This document shows positions 47,871 through 59,317 of a stretch of 64,000 nucleotides of DNA, piece by piece (within the stretch, counting starts at the first letter, position 1; the number at the start of each line of letters is the position of its first letter). Where the stretch lies: the NCBI RefSeq assembly GCF_964340395.1, contig NC_135564.1, positions 22,979,387 to 23,043,386 of the forward strand, read 5' to 3'. Below the pieces are notes generated by a model that was not told where the DNA came from, searched no databases, and saw only the letters and a program-made list of their open reading frames with translations. The translations under genes were made by a program, and so were the position numbers. Origin of the DNA: Glandiceps talaboti. Lineage: Eukaryota > Hemichordata > Enteropneusta > Spengelidae.

Positions 47871-47917
47871 TCACCATACCTATATTACTAATGAATCTCA
47901 CTTCAGTTTTGCTAAAA
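47871..47917 (+). mobile_element. Degraded H1 terminus beside an exon
   Basis: TTCACCATACCTATATTACT, AATGAATCTCACTTCAG and TTTTGCTAAAAA align with CCATGCC-TAGTACTACTGAA...TTCAGTTGTGCTAAAA. It stops about 23 bp from the donor of exon 47940-48238. Confidence 0.5.
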
Positions 47918-47939
47918 ACAGAAACCCAGATGTTCTCAC

Positions 47940-48238
47940 CTTCCAGGCTCCAAGTGACAACGGGTTGTAGGTCACTATGGTATCTTTTGTTGACAAGGCA
48001 CTCCATGACTACAGTGCTGCCAACCATCATTGTAACATTTTGTGGTCCAGCCACAATCCTTGGCTTTCTCTCAAGGTCCTCATTTCCCTCTGTTGTTGCA
48101 TCTACTTGTTGTACAGTTAACCTTCCTTCATCAGATCTCCTTCTACTGACAATATTTTCAGCTACACATCTATAGTCTCCTTCATCATTTATTTGAATAT
48201 TATGAATGTGGAGAACTCCTGAGGATAAAATGGTATAC
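47940..48238 (-). CDS. Exon: end of Ig2 and first half of Ig3
   Basis: The 299-bp exon enters in phase 2 after a TCTTTTAG acceptor and leaves in phase 1 at a GTGAG donor. It finishes the first Ig with VLHIHNIQINDEGDYRCVAEN (final Ig cysteine in DxGxYxC context). An acidic linker (DATTEGNEDLER) follows. The next Ig opens with KPRIVAGPQNVTMMVGS, VVMECLVN (first cysteine) and VVTWSLEG (tryptophan). NVT is a possible N-glycosylation site. The frame stays open across the exon and both ends match their neighbours in phase. Part of a degraded H1 terminus lies about 23 bp past the donor. Confidence 0.9.
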
Positions 48239-48240
48239 CT

Positions 48241-48599
48241 AAAAGATAAACATAGACAATAGTGTAAATGTTAATGACGTGTACTCTATAATAGGCACTA
48301 TCTTTCAAAAACATTTCATGAATTATTAACACAAGCCTTCATGGAAGACAGCCCCCCCCCCCCCCCCCCCCCCCACAAAAAAAAAGTATTTCTTGTAGTG
48401 ACTACGGCAAGTTCTTTAGTTTGTACATTATGTTACAGGCTGTCAGTTCAAAAAGGACAACAACTATGGCATGGCCTTTAAGGCAATCAAAAAGATACAC
48501 TGACAACACCTGAAAGTGTTGTGCATTTCTTATCTATTATGTGTAGATCCTTGACAATTTCAAGCACCTTTGCATTAATATTTATTATATTTATTATCT
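48241..48599. other. Unassigned intron sequence with C23 tract
   Basis: Contains a homopolymer of about 23 C at 48352-48374 followed by an A run. No element or exon recognised. Confidence 0.6.
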
Positions 48600-48990
48600 T
48601 AATGATTTCAAAATATGAAGACATAGCTATTTGACCCTGAAGATAAAGGTCAAGGTCAAAAGTCAGTGTGTCATAAGAAAGCTCATCATTTATAACCACA
48701 ATGAATACACTTGAATAGGGTTTCTATCTGTTAAACTTCAAGAGTTATCAGCAAAAATGTGAATATTTATGACAAATATAGCCGCCACTTTGCCGTCATC
48801 ATGGTGGTTGTGAAAAGAAATGATGTGTATATGCAGACTATAGCAACTGACATTTGTACAACGGTTGGTTGAAATCAGTCCTTGCATATCAGAGATATAT
48901 ATACACACTTTGACAATAATATGGCTATTTGACCTTGAAGAAGCATGACCTTACAGAAGCATGCAAACAGTGCCTGTTTCTTATCAACAG
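48600..48990 (+). mobile_element. H3 fragment
   Basis: ATAGCTATTTGACCCTGAAG, AAGGTCAAGGTCAAAAGTCA, ATATGGCTATTTGACCTTGA and TGAAATCAGTCCTTGCATAT are shared with the H3 sequence at 58640-59290. Confidence 0.45.
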
Positions 48991-50471
48991 GACGGTAACT
49001 AAATTTGCTAAGAAAAAAATCAAAAGGAGCACAATTTTGGAGGCGATGTAGAAATACCGACGTCAATGTTGATGCATAGAAATGAGTAGCATGATTTTTT
49101 ATAGGATTACGCCAAAAGATAAAAGGAGTAGTCGAGCACAAAACTACCGACCACATACAATGTTTTGATACCAATGTACACAAGCTGAGTGATACCAGTA
49201 TATCTGTCCCTTAATTTAACAAAATCACATCCAATGATGCACAAATTCGATCAAAACAGGTTCACACATCGTAAACTCAACTTTACTGTACTGTGATCGC
49301 TAATCACGCTTCCAGAACGTTCTATGTGCTTTGTAATGAGTCAGCATTTAAACATGACCCCTCAACTCCACAACTTTTAGTACAGTACCACCACCAACAA
49401 CACGATATTGTCAACTATCACAAGTTTTTAGCTTACGCAAATAGCGACAAGATAGGGGGTCCCCAACTGGTAGCGTTTGCTGCAATGCATGCTGGGAAAC
49501 CCGGAAGAAAACTGCGTGGAAACCCCACAGAGTTGTAAACCGAAAGTGGATAGAAAGTAAGAACCCATAGAGATTCAATAGTTCCAGGGCCCCTAGAGGG
49601 CGCCCTGGAACTAATAATGCTTTAAAGATGCAAGCATAGGTCATGCACAATATCCCATTATGCTTGATCTGTACTGTATTTTCATGCCATTTTAAAAGCT
49701 CTACATAACACATTGGCACATGTACTAAGCTCAAGAACATAAAAGATTTGTACTTTTCAACTCAAAGAAGACAAAAATGGGTTACAATTCATTCAAATAT
49801 TAAAATTGAGCATAACCTAATCTGCGTAAGTACAATCTCACAAGTCAAAGTTGGAGTACTTCTCATTTTCTCAGTTAGTTCAGTCATGGTTTGGCTGAGA
49901 ACGATGTAAAGTTTCAAATTCCGCAAAGACAATAGACTAGCAACAAGAAATTTGAAGTCTAGTACTTTAGAAATCATTTTGAAGGCGTGTTTTTGACGAA
50001 ATACATCGTTTTCTGTGAATATATCAACCGAAATGGCAACCATGCATTGAATGTTTACGTTTATTTTCAAAGTAGTTACGATAACATGCCTCATCCTGAT
50101 CAATGAAAACAGCCTACAATATTAAAACGTGATAAAAAGCATCAATAAATGGACTCAAAATTTCAAGAATCATTTCTGACAGAGAAATTGGGTAACAACT
50201 GTACTCAAAGCATACTGCAACAATCGCAAACAATGGACAGCTTACGCAATCAATTCTTCTTTTCATGCCAAAGAACAACAACATACACGAAAAGACAATG
50301 TATGCATTTACCTAAAATACTATATATCTTGTTGGGGTCTTCAACCAGTTGAAAACATTGAAATGGTCACAAAATTTAGTCAAAAACATGTCGGATAGCT
50401 GGCAATATCACTGAGTCATAGTGAGGGTAAACAACTCGGAAACGGACAGGAAATGCTTATGTAGCTTAAAA
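48991..50471. other. Unassigned intron sequence with one strong hairpin
   Basis: About 1.5 kb without exon or known repeat. At 49579-49613 TAGTTCCAGGGC and GCCCTGGAACTA form a perfect 12-bp stem with an 11-nt loop, preceded by GAACCCATAGAGATTCAA. This resembles an H2-type terminus and may mark another Helitron-like family (H4). Confidence 0.45.
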
Positions 50472-51539
50472 CCCTTTCACCATCAGTACCCGGTATACCG
50501 GGACGTGCTAGTGCGTCCACCAGAACCGGGACGCCAAAGTTCATTCACCTATCTTGTCGTAAAACCGTTCAACAGCAGCTATTGCTGCCATAACTAGTTC
50601 CACACATGCGTATTAGCCTTGTTTATCTTGCCTGCCATTTTGATTGGATGATAGTGAACGTATCTAGAACTACGATCCAAATGACGAGCGATCATAATTT
50701 TTCGTGTGTTTTTTGCCCACAAGATTGAAATTAAACATGGCGAATGTAAATAACGGCTCTCATAACATGGTCTACGATATAAATTATGTCACTGTCTTTG
50801 GATACTTTGACTGAATTTGACTTGAAATACATCGTTGAATACAAGTATTTAGCTGTGGGAATACATTGCACTCAGGTGTAACCATCAAATTCCCACTAAG
50901 TCCATATGAGCTGTCAGTGGTAGTTTAGACTTGAATTTTTGAATGTCAGCAAATTTACACAATCTTGTGACAGGTACCGATGCCCATACTAACGTCTTGG
51001 GGGTAATTTTTGGCTATAAAATGGATTATTGTGGTTTTATTTCTTTTGTTACGTCTCAGTAATGACTTTTATTTGTACTAGCTCAGTGTGTGAAGCTCAG
51101 GTATTGGTGCAACGACTTCAGGTATAATAGTCCCTTCATTGCCGGTGCGGGACTGACTATTGCGTCGTAACCAGATTAGTGAGCCATTAAATTTTTCCCG
51201 ATTTTGACCATTTGACCTGTATGTAGAAACATAAATGTTGGTATTTTGAATTTTGTTTTATCTGTGATATGTCAATAATTAACAACATATATTTTTTTTT
51301 ACCAATATTTTATCATTTTAACCCAAATTTCAGTTGTGAATGTGATATTTGAATGTGTGTATTTGTAAGTATAATATAGACAATTTATTTTCCAGTAAAA
51401 TGATACCTAATTTTCGAAGATTGGGCATTTCTAAGTATTTTTATATCAATTTGATTGCATACCACTCACTCTCACCTTATGTTAGTGAGGTGGCTGGTGG
51501 AGAACAAACAATCCCATGAGGCCAATGGTGGTGAAAGAG
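50472..51539. mobile_element. piggyBac-like non-autonomous element, copy 2 (internally deleted)
   Basis: CCCTTTCACCATCAGTACCC at the left and GGTGGTGAAAGAG before TTAA (51540-51543) at the right. The left flank reads TTAAAA, so the TTAA is offset by two bases. At 1068 bp it lacks about 550 bp found in copies 1 and 3. Confidence 0.75.
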
Positions 51540-51543
51540 TTAA

Positions 51544-51649
51544 TATATGCAAACAAACATTGTACAATAAACATTTAGAGAACCTTTGATGTTTACCATA
51601 GTTGCATATCCTGTTGGTGGTGGGTCTATGATTAAGTTTACCATTAGTG
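51544..51649. other. Unassigned spacer
   Basis: Short stretch between the piggyBac-like copy and LINE sequence. Confidence 0.3.
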
Positions 51650-52035
51650 TTAAATGTTACATTGAGGTAGGTGAAGAGCTAATTAACCTTTTACAAAAAC
51701 TTTTTATCATACGTGCACCTGTTGTCTGATTTTTGTGTGACTTTGTAAAAATTCTCTCAGTATTCACTTCTAGTCCCCATTTACTGGTGTTGCTGTAGAA
51801 TTGGTTTTTAAACAGTATTTGTAAACCTTTAGAGTTGGATAGAAGGATGATGTCATCAGCAAATACATGTAACTGTCAAGTGATATACATTGGTTGGTTA
51901 TTTAAACGTGTAGTCTTCTGGATCTCTCACAAGTTCTGTGACTAGATCACTGATGTAGAGTGGGAGTCATCAGACATCCTTGCTTAACACCATCATCTAA
52001 AGTAAACATCAGTGTTAGTTTAATTTCCTCCTAGT
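51650..52035 (-). pseudogene. LINE reverse transcriptase fragment with FADD box
   Basis: Minus strand: TLDDGVKQGC, TPTLYISDLVTELV, then after a frame break QLHVFADDIILLSNSKGLQI (FADD at 51852-51863) and NQFYSNTSKWGLEVNTEK. GVKQGC and FADD are RT motifs B' and C. The wording differs from the L1-like element at 6.9-10.4 kb, so it is a second LINE group. No ends or duplications found. Confidence 0.65.
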
Positions 52036-52290
52036 TCAACCATTCTTGCAAACCAGAGCTATTATTTCTTCGAAATAAAACTCTGGCTTCTTACGGCTGT
52101 CAAAGCCGTACCTCATGTATACGTAATACATATTCATAAGCAATGACATCATGATAATTTGACCAATCAAAGTCCGTCTATCAAAGAATGTGTTTCAGAT
52201 AACAATGGCCTCATGTTATGATGAATTATTGCATGTTTGTGGCAACGCAGAAAAACTACACACATACAACTTTCCCAAAAGAAGTCCTAA
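52036..52290. other. Unassigned intron sequence
   Basis: TTCGAAATAAAACTCTGGCT and the rest match nothing else in the window. Confidence 0.35.
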
Positions 52291-52957
52291 CAAGTCACTG
52301 AGAATGACATAGTCCCCGCTATGATTGCGTTTTAAGGAATTATCACTACTCTGATCACGCAACAACACTTGTGAACCTAAATCAAACAGACTTAGATATG
52401 TTGTGTCTGCTTGTTGGACATGGAACATGCCTACAACAATAAATGATTGGTCGGGTATGGGGGATCATATCACGATGAAAATAGATATGCACATGTATGT
52501 CATAGAACACTGTCCTAATACCAACTTTGAATGAGATCTGTTCAAGCATGTCTGAGTTATGGCTTTGGACATGAAAATTCACAAACAAAATGGCTGCCAG
52601 GCGGCCATATTGGATCGTATCATGACAACAATGAATATGCACATATATGCCATAGAACACTGTCCTAATACCAACTTTGAATGAGATCTGTTCAAGCATG
52701 TCTGAGTTATGGCTTTAGACAGGGAAAATTTGCAAACAAAATGGCTGCTAGGCGGCCATATTGGATCATATCATGAAACAAATCGACGTGCATATGTATG
52801 CCATTGTATGTTCCCCCTGTACTAAGTTTGAAAAAAATCGGTCCAGGCATCTCCAAGAAATGGCTGCGGACGGACGGACGGACGGACGGACGGACGGACG
52901 CACAGACGGAACCCAATCCATAAGTCCCTGTCCCGGACTCCGTCCGGCGGGGACTAA
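52291..52957 (+). mobile_element. H2 copy, complete
   Basis: AACAAGTCACTGAGAATGAC with TAGTCCCCGCTATGATTGCG; two core units; ACGG repeats 52867-52902; AACCCAATCCATAAGTCCCT and CTCCGTCCGGCGGGGACTAA. Confidence 0.75.
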
Positions 52958-54385
52958 AAACTATTATTGGGGAGTACAACAGAAATGATGGACTTTCACA
53001 CTGCAAATTTTTGACACTGCAATAAAAGAGGCCGTGGTTAGTGACGATGATCAACTGAGTCCAACACAGCTAGCTAGCATGAACAGCAAACGTTGTACAG
53101 ATACATGCACTGAGTTAATGTAAACGAGCAATTCAAAAGACCCGAGTAAATTTACTAGTCTCATTTAAATTTACTAGGATAACCAATATTCGATGGGGTG
53201 AAAGTAGGAGTGTCACGCACCACAACAAGATTGATGAAAATATGGATTATTTTAATTGTAAAAATAAAGCGTTAAAATCGTTCAATGTCATTTTTTTCGG
53301 CAGGGTCTGTAGAATAAATAAAATTCTTTTGAAAAATACATGGTCTTTGTCTCATTCTGTGTGTTAAATTTCAATAATGAGCCGTCAAAAGTTAGTGTTA
53401 CGGCAGTTTCTGTTTCAACGGCTGTCCGCGGTCAACAGAATATTGACTCGTACCTCTCCTTAGACGGGGTTTCCAGATGTCCTGTGACCAATGATGTTAT
53501 CATTTATGTATGAATTAAGAGACCCTGATTCAAACATGTAAAATCTGTTTTCCGCTTTTTAATCGGTTATTTTTTGCCAGAGATATGATCAGAAACAGTT
53601 TTAAAATCGAATTTACGCTAAAAAATCACATGAAAACCCATAAAACGGATTTCATAATGAAAAACTAGAAGATTTAAGCTTTCTAACGATGAATAATTTA
53701 TGAGATCCGCCCCGGAATCAGGTTGACAGTTCACTGCATACGTTCTGTTGTCATCACAGGAAAATGGCTGCCTCCGAGTCAGTCTTACGCACCAGCGCTA
53801 CAAGTTGTGACATCCCTTTGGGCTAAGAATAACCGAATACGTTCAGTGTAAATGTATGGTAACAAACATGGCTGCCACATCGGAGCTACCTCGTGGTACT
53901 ACAATCAAGTTTCACAGCAAACGTGATCATTTAGGACATTAATTTCACCATGGAACTGTACCGTAGTAGTTAGGTTTTTTTTCGTATTCATCAATACAAT
54001 GGGAAAATTGCCATGACATCGTACATCGTATGGATACTTGCGTACTGTATTACATTTACGGGAAGGCTTGGTAATTACCGGGTTGATATATGCAGCCATA
54101 GAAATTACCAACGTACTGTACCGTCTTCTACTTTATGACAGTACTACATTTGCTGTTTTTGTTTCGCCTACCATTGTTATAATCAAGGCAATAAATAAGT
54201 TCATAAATGATGATAGACACAGTGTTGCTGTTCACTTCTTTCATTGATGGCATTGAATAGAATCTTATGAAGACGTTCACGCCAAAACAAAGGGGTGATG
54301 AACGCAAACAAAGAGCGTTCCTTGAAAACAGAGCCCCCTCAAAAAACCCTCATGGAGAACACTGCATACATGTATATTTACATAC
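52958..54385. other. Unassigned intron sequence
   Basis: About 1.4 kb. CAAACATGGCTGCCACATCG and similar phrases are common repeat words, but no structure, exon or reading frame stands out. Confidence 0.35.
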
Positions 54386-56016
54386 ACAGGGTTTGACACT
54401 GGAGTAAAAAACTCACTAACCCACAGGACTAGTAAAATTGATAATGTAGTAGTCCTGCAAAAAAAAATTGGTGGTCCTGTCTTTAAGTGCTTTCACTTGT
54501 TCACTTGGGCTCTTTATCTCTCTTAGTTTTTGCTCTGCTTCTAATTCACTTTTCCAAAAACCATATTTATTTCAAACCCTGTGTTCTAATCGAACTGTCT
54601 ATTTCTTTGTAGTTGTTTGTGCATCATCAACTCATTACTGTAATTTTGTTCTCTTTTTTTATGTTTTGGAGCTGCTTCTTTTTTTTGTTGCTTTCTGTGA
54701 GTAGTTTGTCTTAATTTGGGGGGGAAGAGTAATAAGATATGATGTGGTCTTATTTCTAGCTTAAATACTACATAACATTTCTGGTACACATTGATCTAAC
54801 TATTGCATATTTAAAAGACAAAAAATTACCTTCCCATAGAGCAAGTCTTTATAGTGTTGTCCTTTGTGCATATTAGAATGTATTTACAACATAAAAATAA
54901 ATAAATTTGAAAGTTACCAGCAGTTAGAGTAAAATTTCGTTCTCTTATTACATTGTACATGTACAAGTCACTTCATCTATTTTCGTGTCTATGTACTTCC
55001 GGGTTGACATAAACGTTAAACGTGATACAGTCGGCCCTATAATTATTAAGAAATGACAAAACTGTTCGCAAAATAAAATTCAAACTGAATATCAAAATCC
55101 ACTACACATTCAATAACTGGTTTCGTGTATTTTAGAAATGTCCCCTAAAACATGACCTCGCAACACGTAACACAGAATAGTGTCACTATTACTAAGGGAC
55201 CGGTCAGTTTCTTCAGCCTGGGGGGGGGGGGGGGGTCCAGTGGATTGGTAGGGGGTCACCCTGTTTTTGAAATTGGCAGTAGGGGGGGGGGGGGGGGTCA
55301 TGCTGTTTTCAAAATTGTGGATAGTGTTTTAAATTGTGATGGAAGAAAAAAATCCTTTCTACAATGGCATATAGCCTTGTCTGAAATGTGGTACATGTCA
55401 ATATTTGTTCTTGTCCCTGTTTCTTACATGAATTCTTTAATATTACTCATTAGTTCAAACCTAACTATACATATACATATACATGTATTATCTAGCTACC
55501 ACACTAGTTACAGAACATGTCATGTAAATGATTGGATGTTTCACAATCAATGCTTCACTTATATTGCAGTTTGGGGCAAAAGTGAACTTGAAGGTTTCGT
55601 AATGGCAATTTTCATAGATAGTTTATAAATGAAGTTAATCTAAATTGTTCTACTCGTCATGTTATTGACACTACAAATCACCACATCTCATCAGATTCCA
55701 GTTTCTATTATACACTAGGTATGACCACCTAAAGTTCTCTAACATATCGGTGACTTTATTATACATATATTAATGCCCCTATACTAATGTTACATGTCTA
55801 TTTTATGTGATATAGGAAACTCATTTAAAACGTACATTTACGTTAGCTTTTCGAAGCTTGGAAATACTACCTCAAAGGTTATGAATAACCTAAACATTGC
55901 CTTAGTATCTCAAGCAAAAAACTCCATATCTGCCAGGGGGAAAACCCCAAGGACTTCCTCACCCTCAGAGGTCACTCATGCATTCAACCAACAATCAGAT
56001 GCACCAACAACCTTTT

Positions 56017-56062
56017 TAGCACAACTGAACTGAAGTTCAGTAGTGCTATAGGGATCGCCCGG

Positions 56063-56097
<35 letters not shown>

Positions 56098-57180
56098 GTG
56101 TATGTGTGTAAACAACTTAAAGTCAAAAACTGCTGAACCGATTGCCATGATATTTGGTGGGGCCATTACCTTGGGTGTCTAGTTGGGAAATTGTTCAAAT
56201 CAAAATGATCGCATCACAGGTGTGTGATTTGGGTCAAAAAATGTGATTTTTGGTCAAAAAACTTAAACTCAGAAACTACTGGGCAGATTGGTGCGAAATT
56301 TGGTGGGAAGATTCTTTAGGAAGTGTAAAGTAAGATTTGTTCATGACATGATGATTCCATCAGTGATATGCAAATTAGAGCTAAAAATGTGTCTTTTTTG
56401 TTAAAAATCTATAATTCCAAAACTACTGAGCAGATTGGGCTGAAATTTGATGGGGATGCATCTAGGGATGTATAGACGAAGATATATTAAGCATACAATG
56501 ATTCCATGAGTGATATGCAAATTAGGTGTAAGAATATTCATTTTTGGTCAAAAACTTATATCTCAAAAAGTACTAAGTGAATGAGTTTGAAACTTGGTGA
56601 GATGTTTCTAGAAGTGTTATTCTATATCATTGCTTTTCCTCCAAAATCTTCAACTCTGAAATTACCCAGTAGATTGAGCTTAACTTTGTTGAGAATGTGT
56701 AGATTTGTCCTCATTAGTAGCTGACACAGTGAGAACAGTACATTGTTAATTAACTATAATGTTTACTTTACTATTTCCTCTGGTGGTAAAGCCTGTAGCA
56801 TGGCAAGTTTGATTTATGACTTGATTATGTAATATGTTGTAAGACAGCTGTTTCATCCATATAAACTGAATGTAGCTTGTGTTTAAAATATTACAATAAG
56901 ACAACCAAGGAAGTTAAACATGTTACATTGGTATGACTTGATTCCAAATTGATTTAAAAAAATAAAGAAGTACAAAACCTTGTAGACACATCCCTTTAAA
57001 GTTTGATTAGAATGTTGCTATACTTGTCTTGTACACTTCCAACATAGGATGGCTGGATTATGATGATGGAAATTAGGTATCAAAATTTTGTTTAAATCTT
57101 CAAAAAATTATATATCTATCATTGTCCTGAACATGAAGTTGTGCGGCAACGCAATATTTGCGTTATTTTTACTGTTATAA
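56017..57180 (-). mobile_element. H1 copy, inverted, alternative core
   Basis: Reverse of H1: TAGCACAACTGAACTGAAGT, TCAGTAGTGCTATAGGGATC, GTCT repeats 56063-56096, AAACAACTTAAAGTCAAAAA and GCCATGATATTTGGTGGGGC, then the core shared with 40021-41275 (GTTAAACATGTTACATTGGT, CTTGTACACTTCCAACATAG) to CAACGCAATATTTGCG. The CA tract is short and the 5' end is worn. Confidence 0.75.
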
Positions 57181-57399
57181 TGGTATTAAACTTTTCTTAA
57201 ATATTTTCACCCTATTCTAATTTGAGATGATATTGTCTTTTCAAGATGTGAAATGTTTGCCAAGATAGTCTAAAATTGCCTTAATCTCCAAATCTCCCCA
57301 ATGCATGATACTACCATTAGATGTGCTGACCTTTACTACATGTATATAATGATGCCATTTAACTTTTTAAGAAAATATTTCAACCCTTAATGTAAGTTA

Positions 57400-58100
57400 T
57401 AAAGAATAGTTTCTGATACTTGCTGTCTTGTAAAGCATGGATTAAGTTATTGCTTGAAGGGTCTAAATAGCATAAATATTGGCTATAAGAGTAAAAATCC
57501 TCCAGGGCTTCTAGAGGGAGACCCCCTCAGACCCCCCCCCCCCCCCCCCCCCCCGCATGAGGTGGACATATCCCAGTCTCAAGCTCTTCCCCTCTTACTG
57601 TCAAGATGCTATCAAAGTATATTTCAAAAGTATTTCAACCCTATGTAGTTGTTTTTTACATGTTGGTGTTGTCTTGTAAGGCTTGGAAATTATTGCCTGA
57701 AAGGGTCTGAATAGTCTCAAAATTGACTTTTCAGGGAAAAAACCTCCAGGGCTTCTAGGGGGAGACCCCCTAGGACCTCCCCCCCCCCCCCCCCCCCATG
57801 AGGTGTACACATCCCAGTGTCAAGATCTCCCCCCTACCTCTTACTGTCAAGATCCTATCAAACTATATTTCAAAAATATTTCAACCTTACGTAGTTGCTT
57901 TTTACATGTTGGTGCTCTCTTGTAATTGATTTTCTAAAAATGTCTGAATAGTCTCAAAATTGACTTTTCAGAGTTAAAAACCTCCTGGGCTTCTAGGGGG
58001 AGACCCCTAGGACCCCCCATGACAGCTGTACATATTCCCTTCTCAAGCTTTCCCCCTACTTTTCACTGTCAAGATGCTATTAAACTCCTTTTCAAATATA
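57400..58100. repeat. Tandem 240-bp units with long poly-C
   Basis: Three units (GAAGGGTCTAAATAG, GAAAGGGTCTGAATAGTCTC, AAAATGTCTGAATAGTCTC) about 240 bp apart. Each has TCCAGGGCTTCTAG(G/A)GGGAG, ACCCCC then a C run (about 23 and 19 in the first two; short in the third), CATGAGGTG and TACTGTCAAGATGCTATCAA. Confidence 0.8.
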
Positions 58101-58460
58101 TTTACCATGTGTAGTCAATAATTATAATTATGATAGTGCTAACCCAGGATCTTATAAAGTAGATGCAAGACAGTCAAGCAGTCCACACTGAGTCACGATC
58201 AAAAAATACCTGTCACTCATGCGAATATCATATATGGGGGGTCATCATGTTTTAGAATTAAGTGATAGGGGGTCAGCCTGTTTTGGGTTTTACAGATAGG
58301 GGGGGTCAGTGACTTTTTTTCTGCCCGATTTAAGAATCCAACCCCCCCCCCCCCCCCAGGCTGGAGAAACTGACCGGTCCCTAGCTAAGTTAGCAGTACT
58401 ACTACCATGGTTTCATTGTAGGCTGTAAGTTGTACCGGTAAAAATTACGATCATGATGTC

Positions 58461-58639
58461 CCTTCAAGTGAAAGTTGATCAATGTAGGGTAGGTAAATTC
58501 CTACTCTGTGGTGGAAAAAGTCCTTGGCCTAGGGGTCTTTTGCATGAAAAGTCTATGGCATCCTAAGGGTTAAAAGAAATTGGCAATATGTAAACACTAC
58601 ATTATGTCTATGATAGCCAAGAACTGGCTTGATTTCGAT
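58461..58639. other. Unassigned intron sequence
   Basis: Short stretch between hAT-like sequence and H3. Confidence 0.3.
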
Positions 58640-59290
58640 AATTAGCCCTGAAGGTCAAGGTCAAAGGTCAATGTCTCCAAAGACAGCTCACCTCTGATAA
58701 TATAACGGAAGACATGGAATGAGTGGAATGGAGTGTCTATGTATTACAGTTTTTGAGTTCTGTTAATCAAAAGAGATATGAACACAAAAAATAATGCTTT
58801 TGTATAGTTTGTTTCTTCAATATTACTTATGAACATGGTTTAACAGAAATCGGCAATAAGTAAACATTATAATGTGTCTGTGACAGGTAGAAATTGGCTT
58901 GATTTTGATAATTGAACATGAAGATCAATGTCAAAGGTCAGGATCTCAAAAGATAGCTTACATCTGATAACATGGGGTTAGACACTTGAATAAAGTAAAT
59001 ATTGATTATTAACTACAAATATGGTCGCCATTTGGTCAAATTTGCATATATCAAAAAACAACTTGATGTGCATCTGTCCCACATGATGTCAGGTTCGAAA
59101 GAAATTGGATACTGCATGTTTGATAAATGATGCATTACGGGTGGACGCACGCACACATGGACGGATGGATGGAGCCCATTGTAATAGCACCTCTTCAGGG
59201 GTGAATCAGCCCATGCATTTCAGAGATATAGGGCATGGCAGCATGCACACACAAAGGACAAATCCCAACATAGTAGTCTTCCTCGGGCTT
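58640..59290 (+). mobile_element. H3 copy with AGGTCA direct repeats
   Basis: Two units about 270 bp apart begin AATTGGC(A/T)ATA-like and share GGCTTGATTT(C/T)GATAATT and AGATAGCT. AAGGTCAAGGTCAAAGGTCA at 58651-58670. Tail: ATGCATTACGGGTGGACGCA, GAGCCCATTGTAATAGCACC, TCTTCAGGGGTG and, further on, AAATCCCAACATAGTAGTCT with GGAGATTACTTA. Confidence 0.5.
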
Positions 59291-59317
59291 TGCTCAATGG
59301 AGATTACTTATTATAAT

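Larger units (their letters stand above)
55196..58381. mobile_element. GGGACCGGTC-ended insertion (Harbinger-like target), 3.2 kb
   Basis: Ends GGGACCGGTCAGTTTCTTCA and, reverse complemented, GGGACCGGTCAGTTTCTCCA, then poly-G. Left flank TAA (55193-55195), right flank TAG (58382-58384); the empty site has one TAA. Subterminal zones carry GGGGGTCA-type units on both sides. It contains an inverted H1 (56017-57180) and three 240-bp units. No transposase seen. Confidence 0.75.
54386..58460 (+). repeat. hAT-like terminal repeat, copy 2, split by an insertion
   Basis: Starts CAGGGTTTGACACTGGAG, follows copy 1 (35246-36115) closely to TGTCACTATTACTAA at 55195, and resumes at 58382 with TAGCTAAGTTAGCAG to about 58460. 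Copy 1 gives the uninterrupted sequence GTTACTAACTAAGTTAGCAG. Confidence 0.65.
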
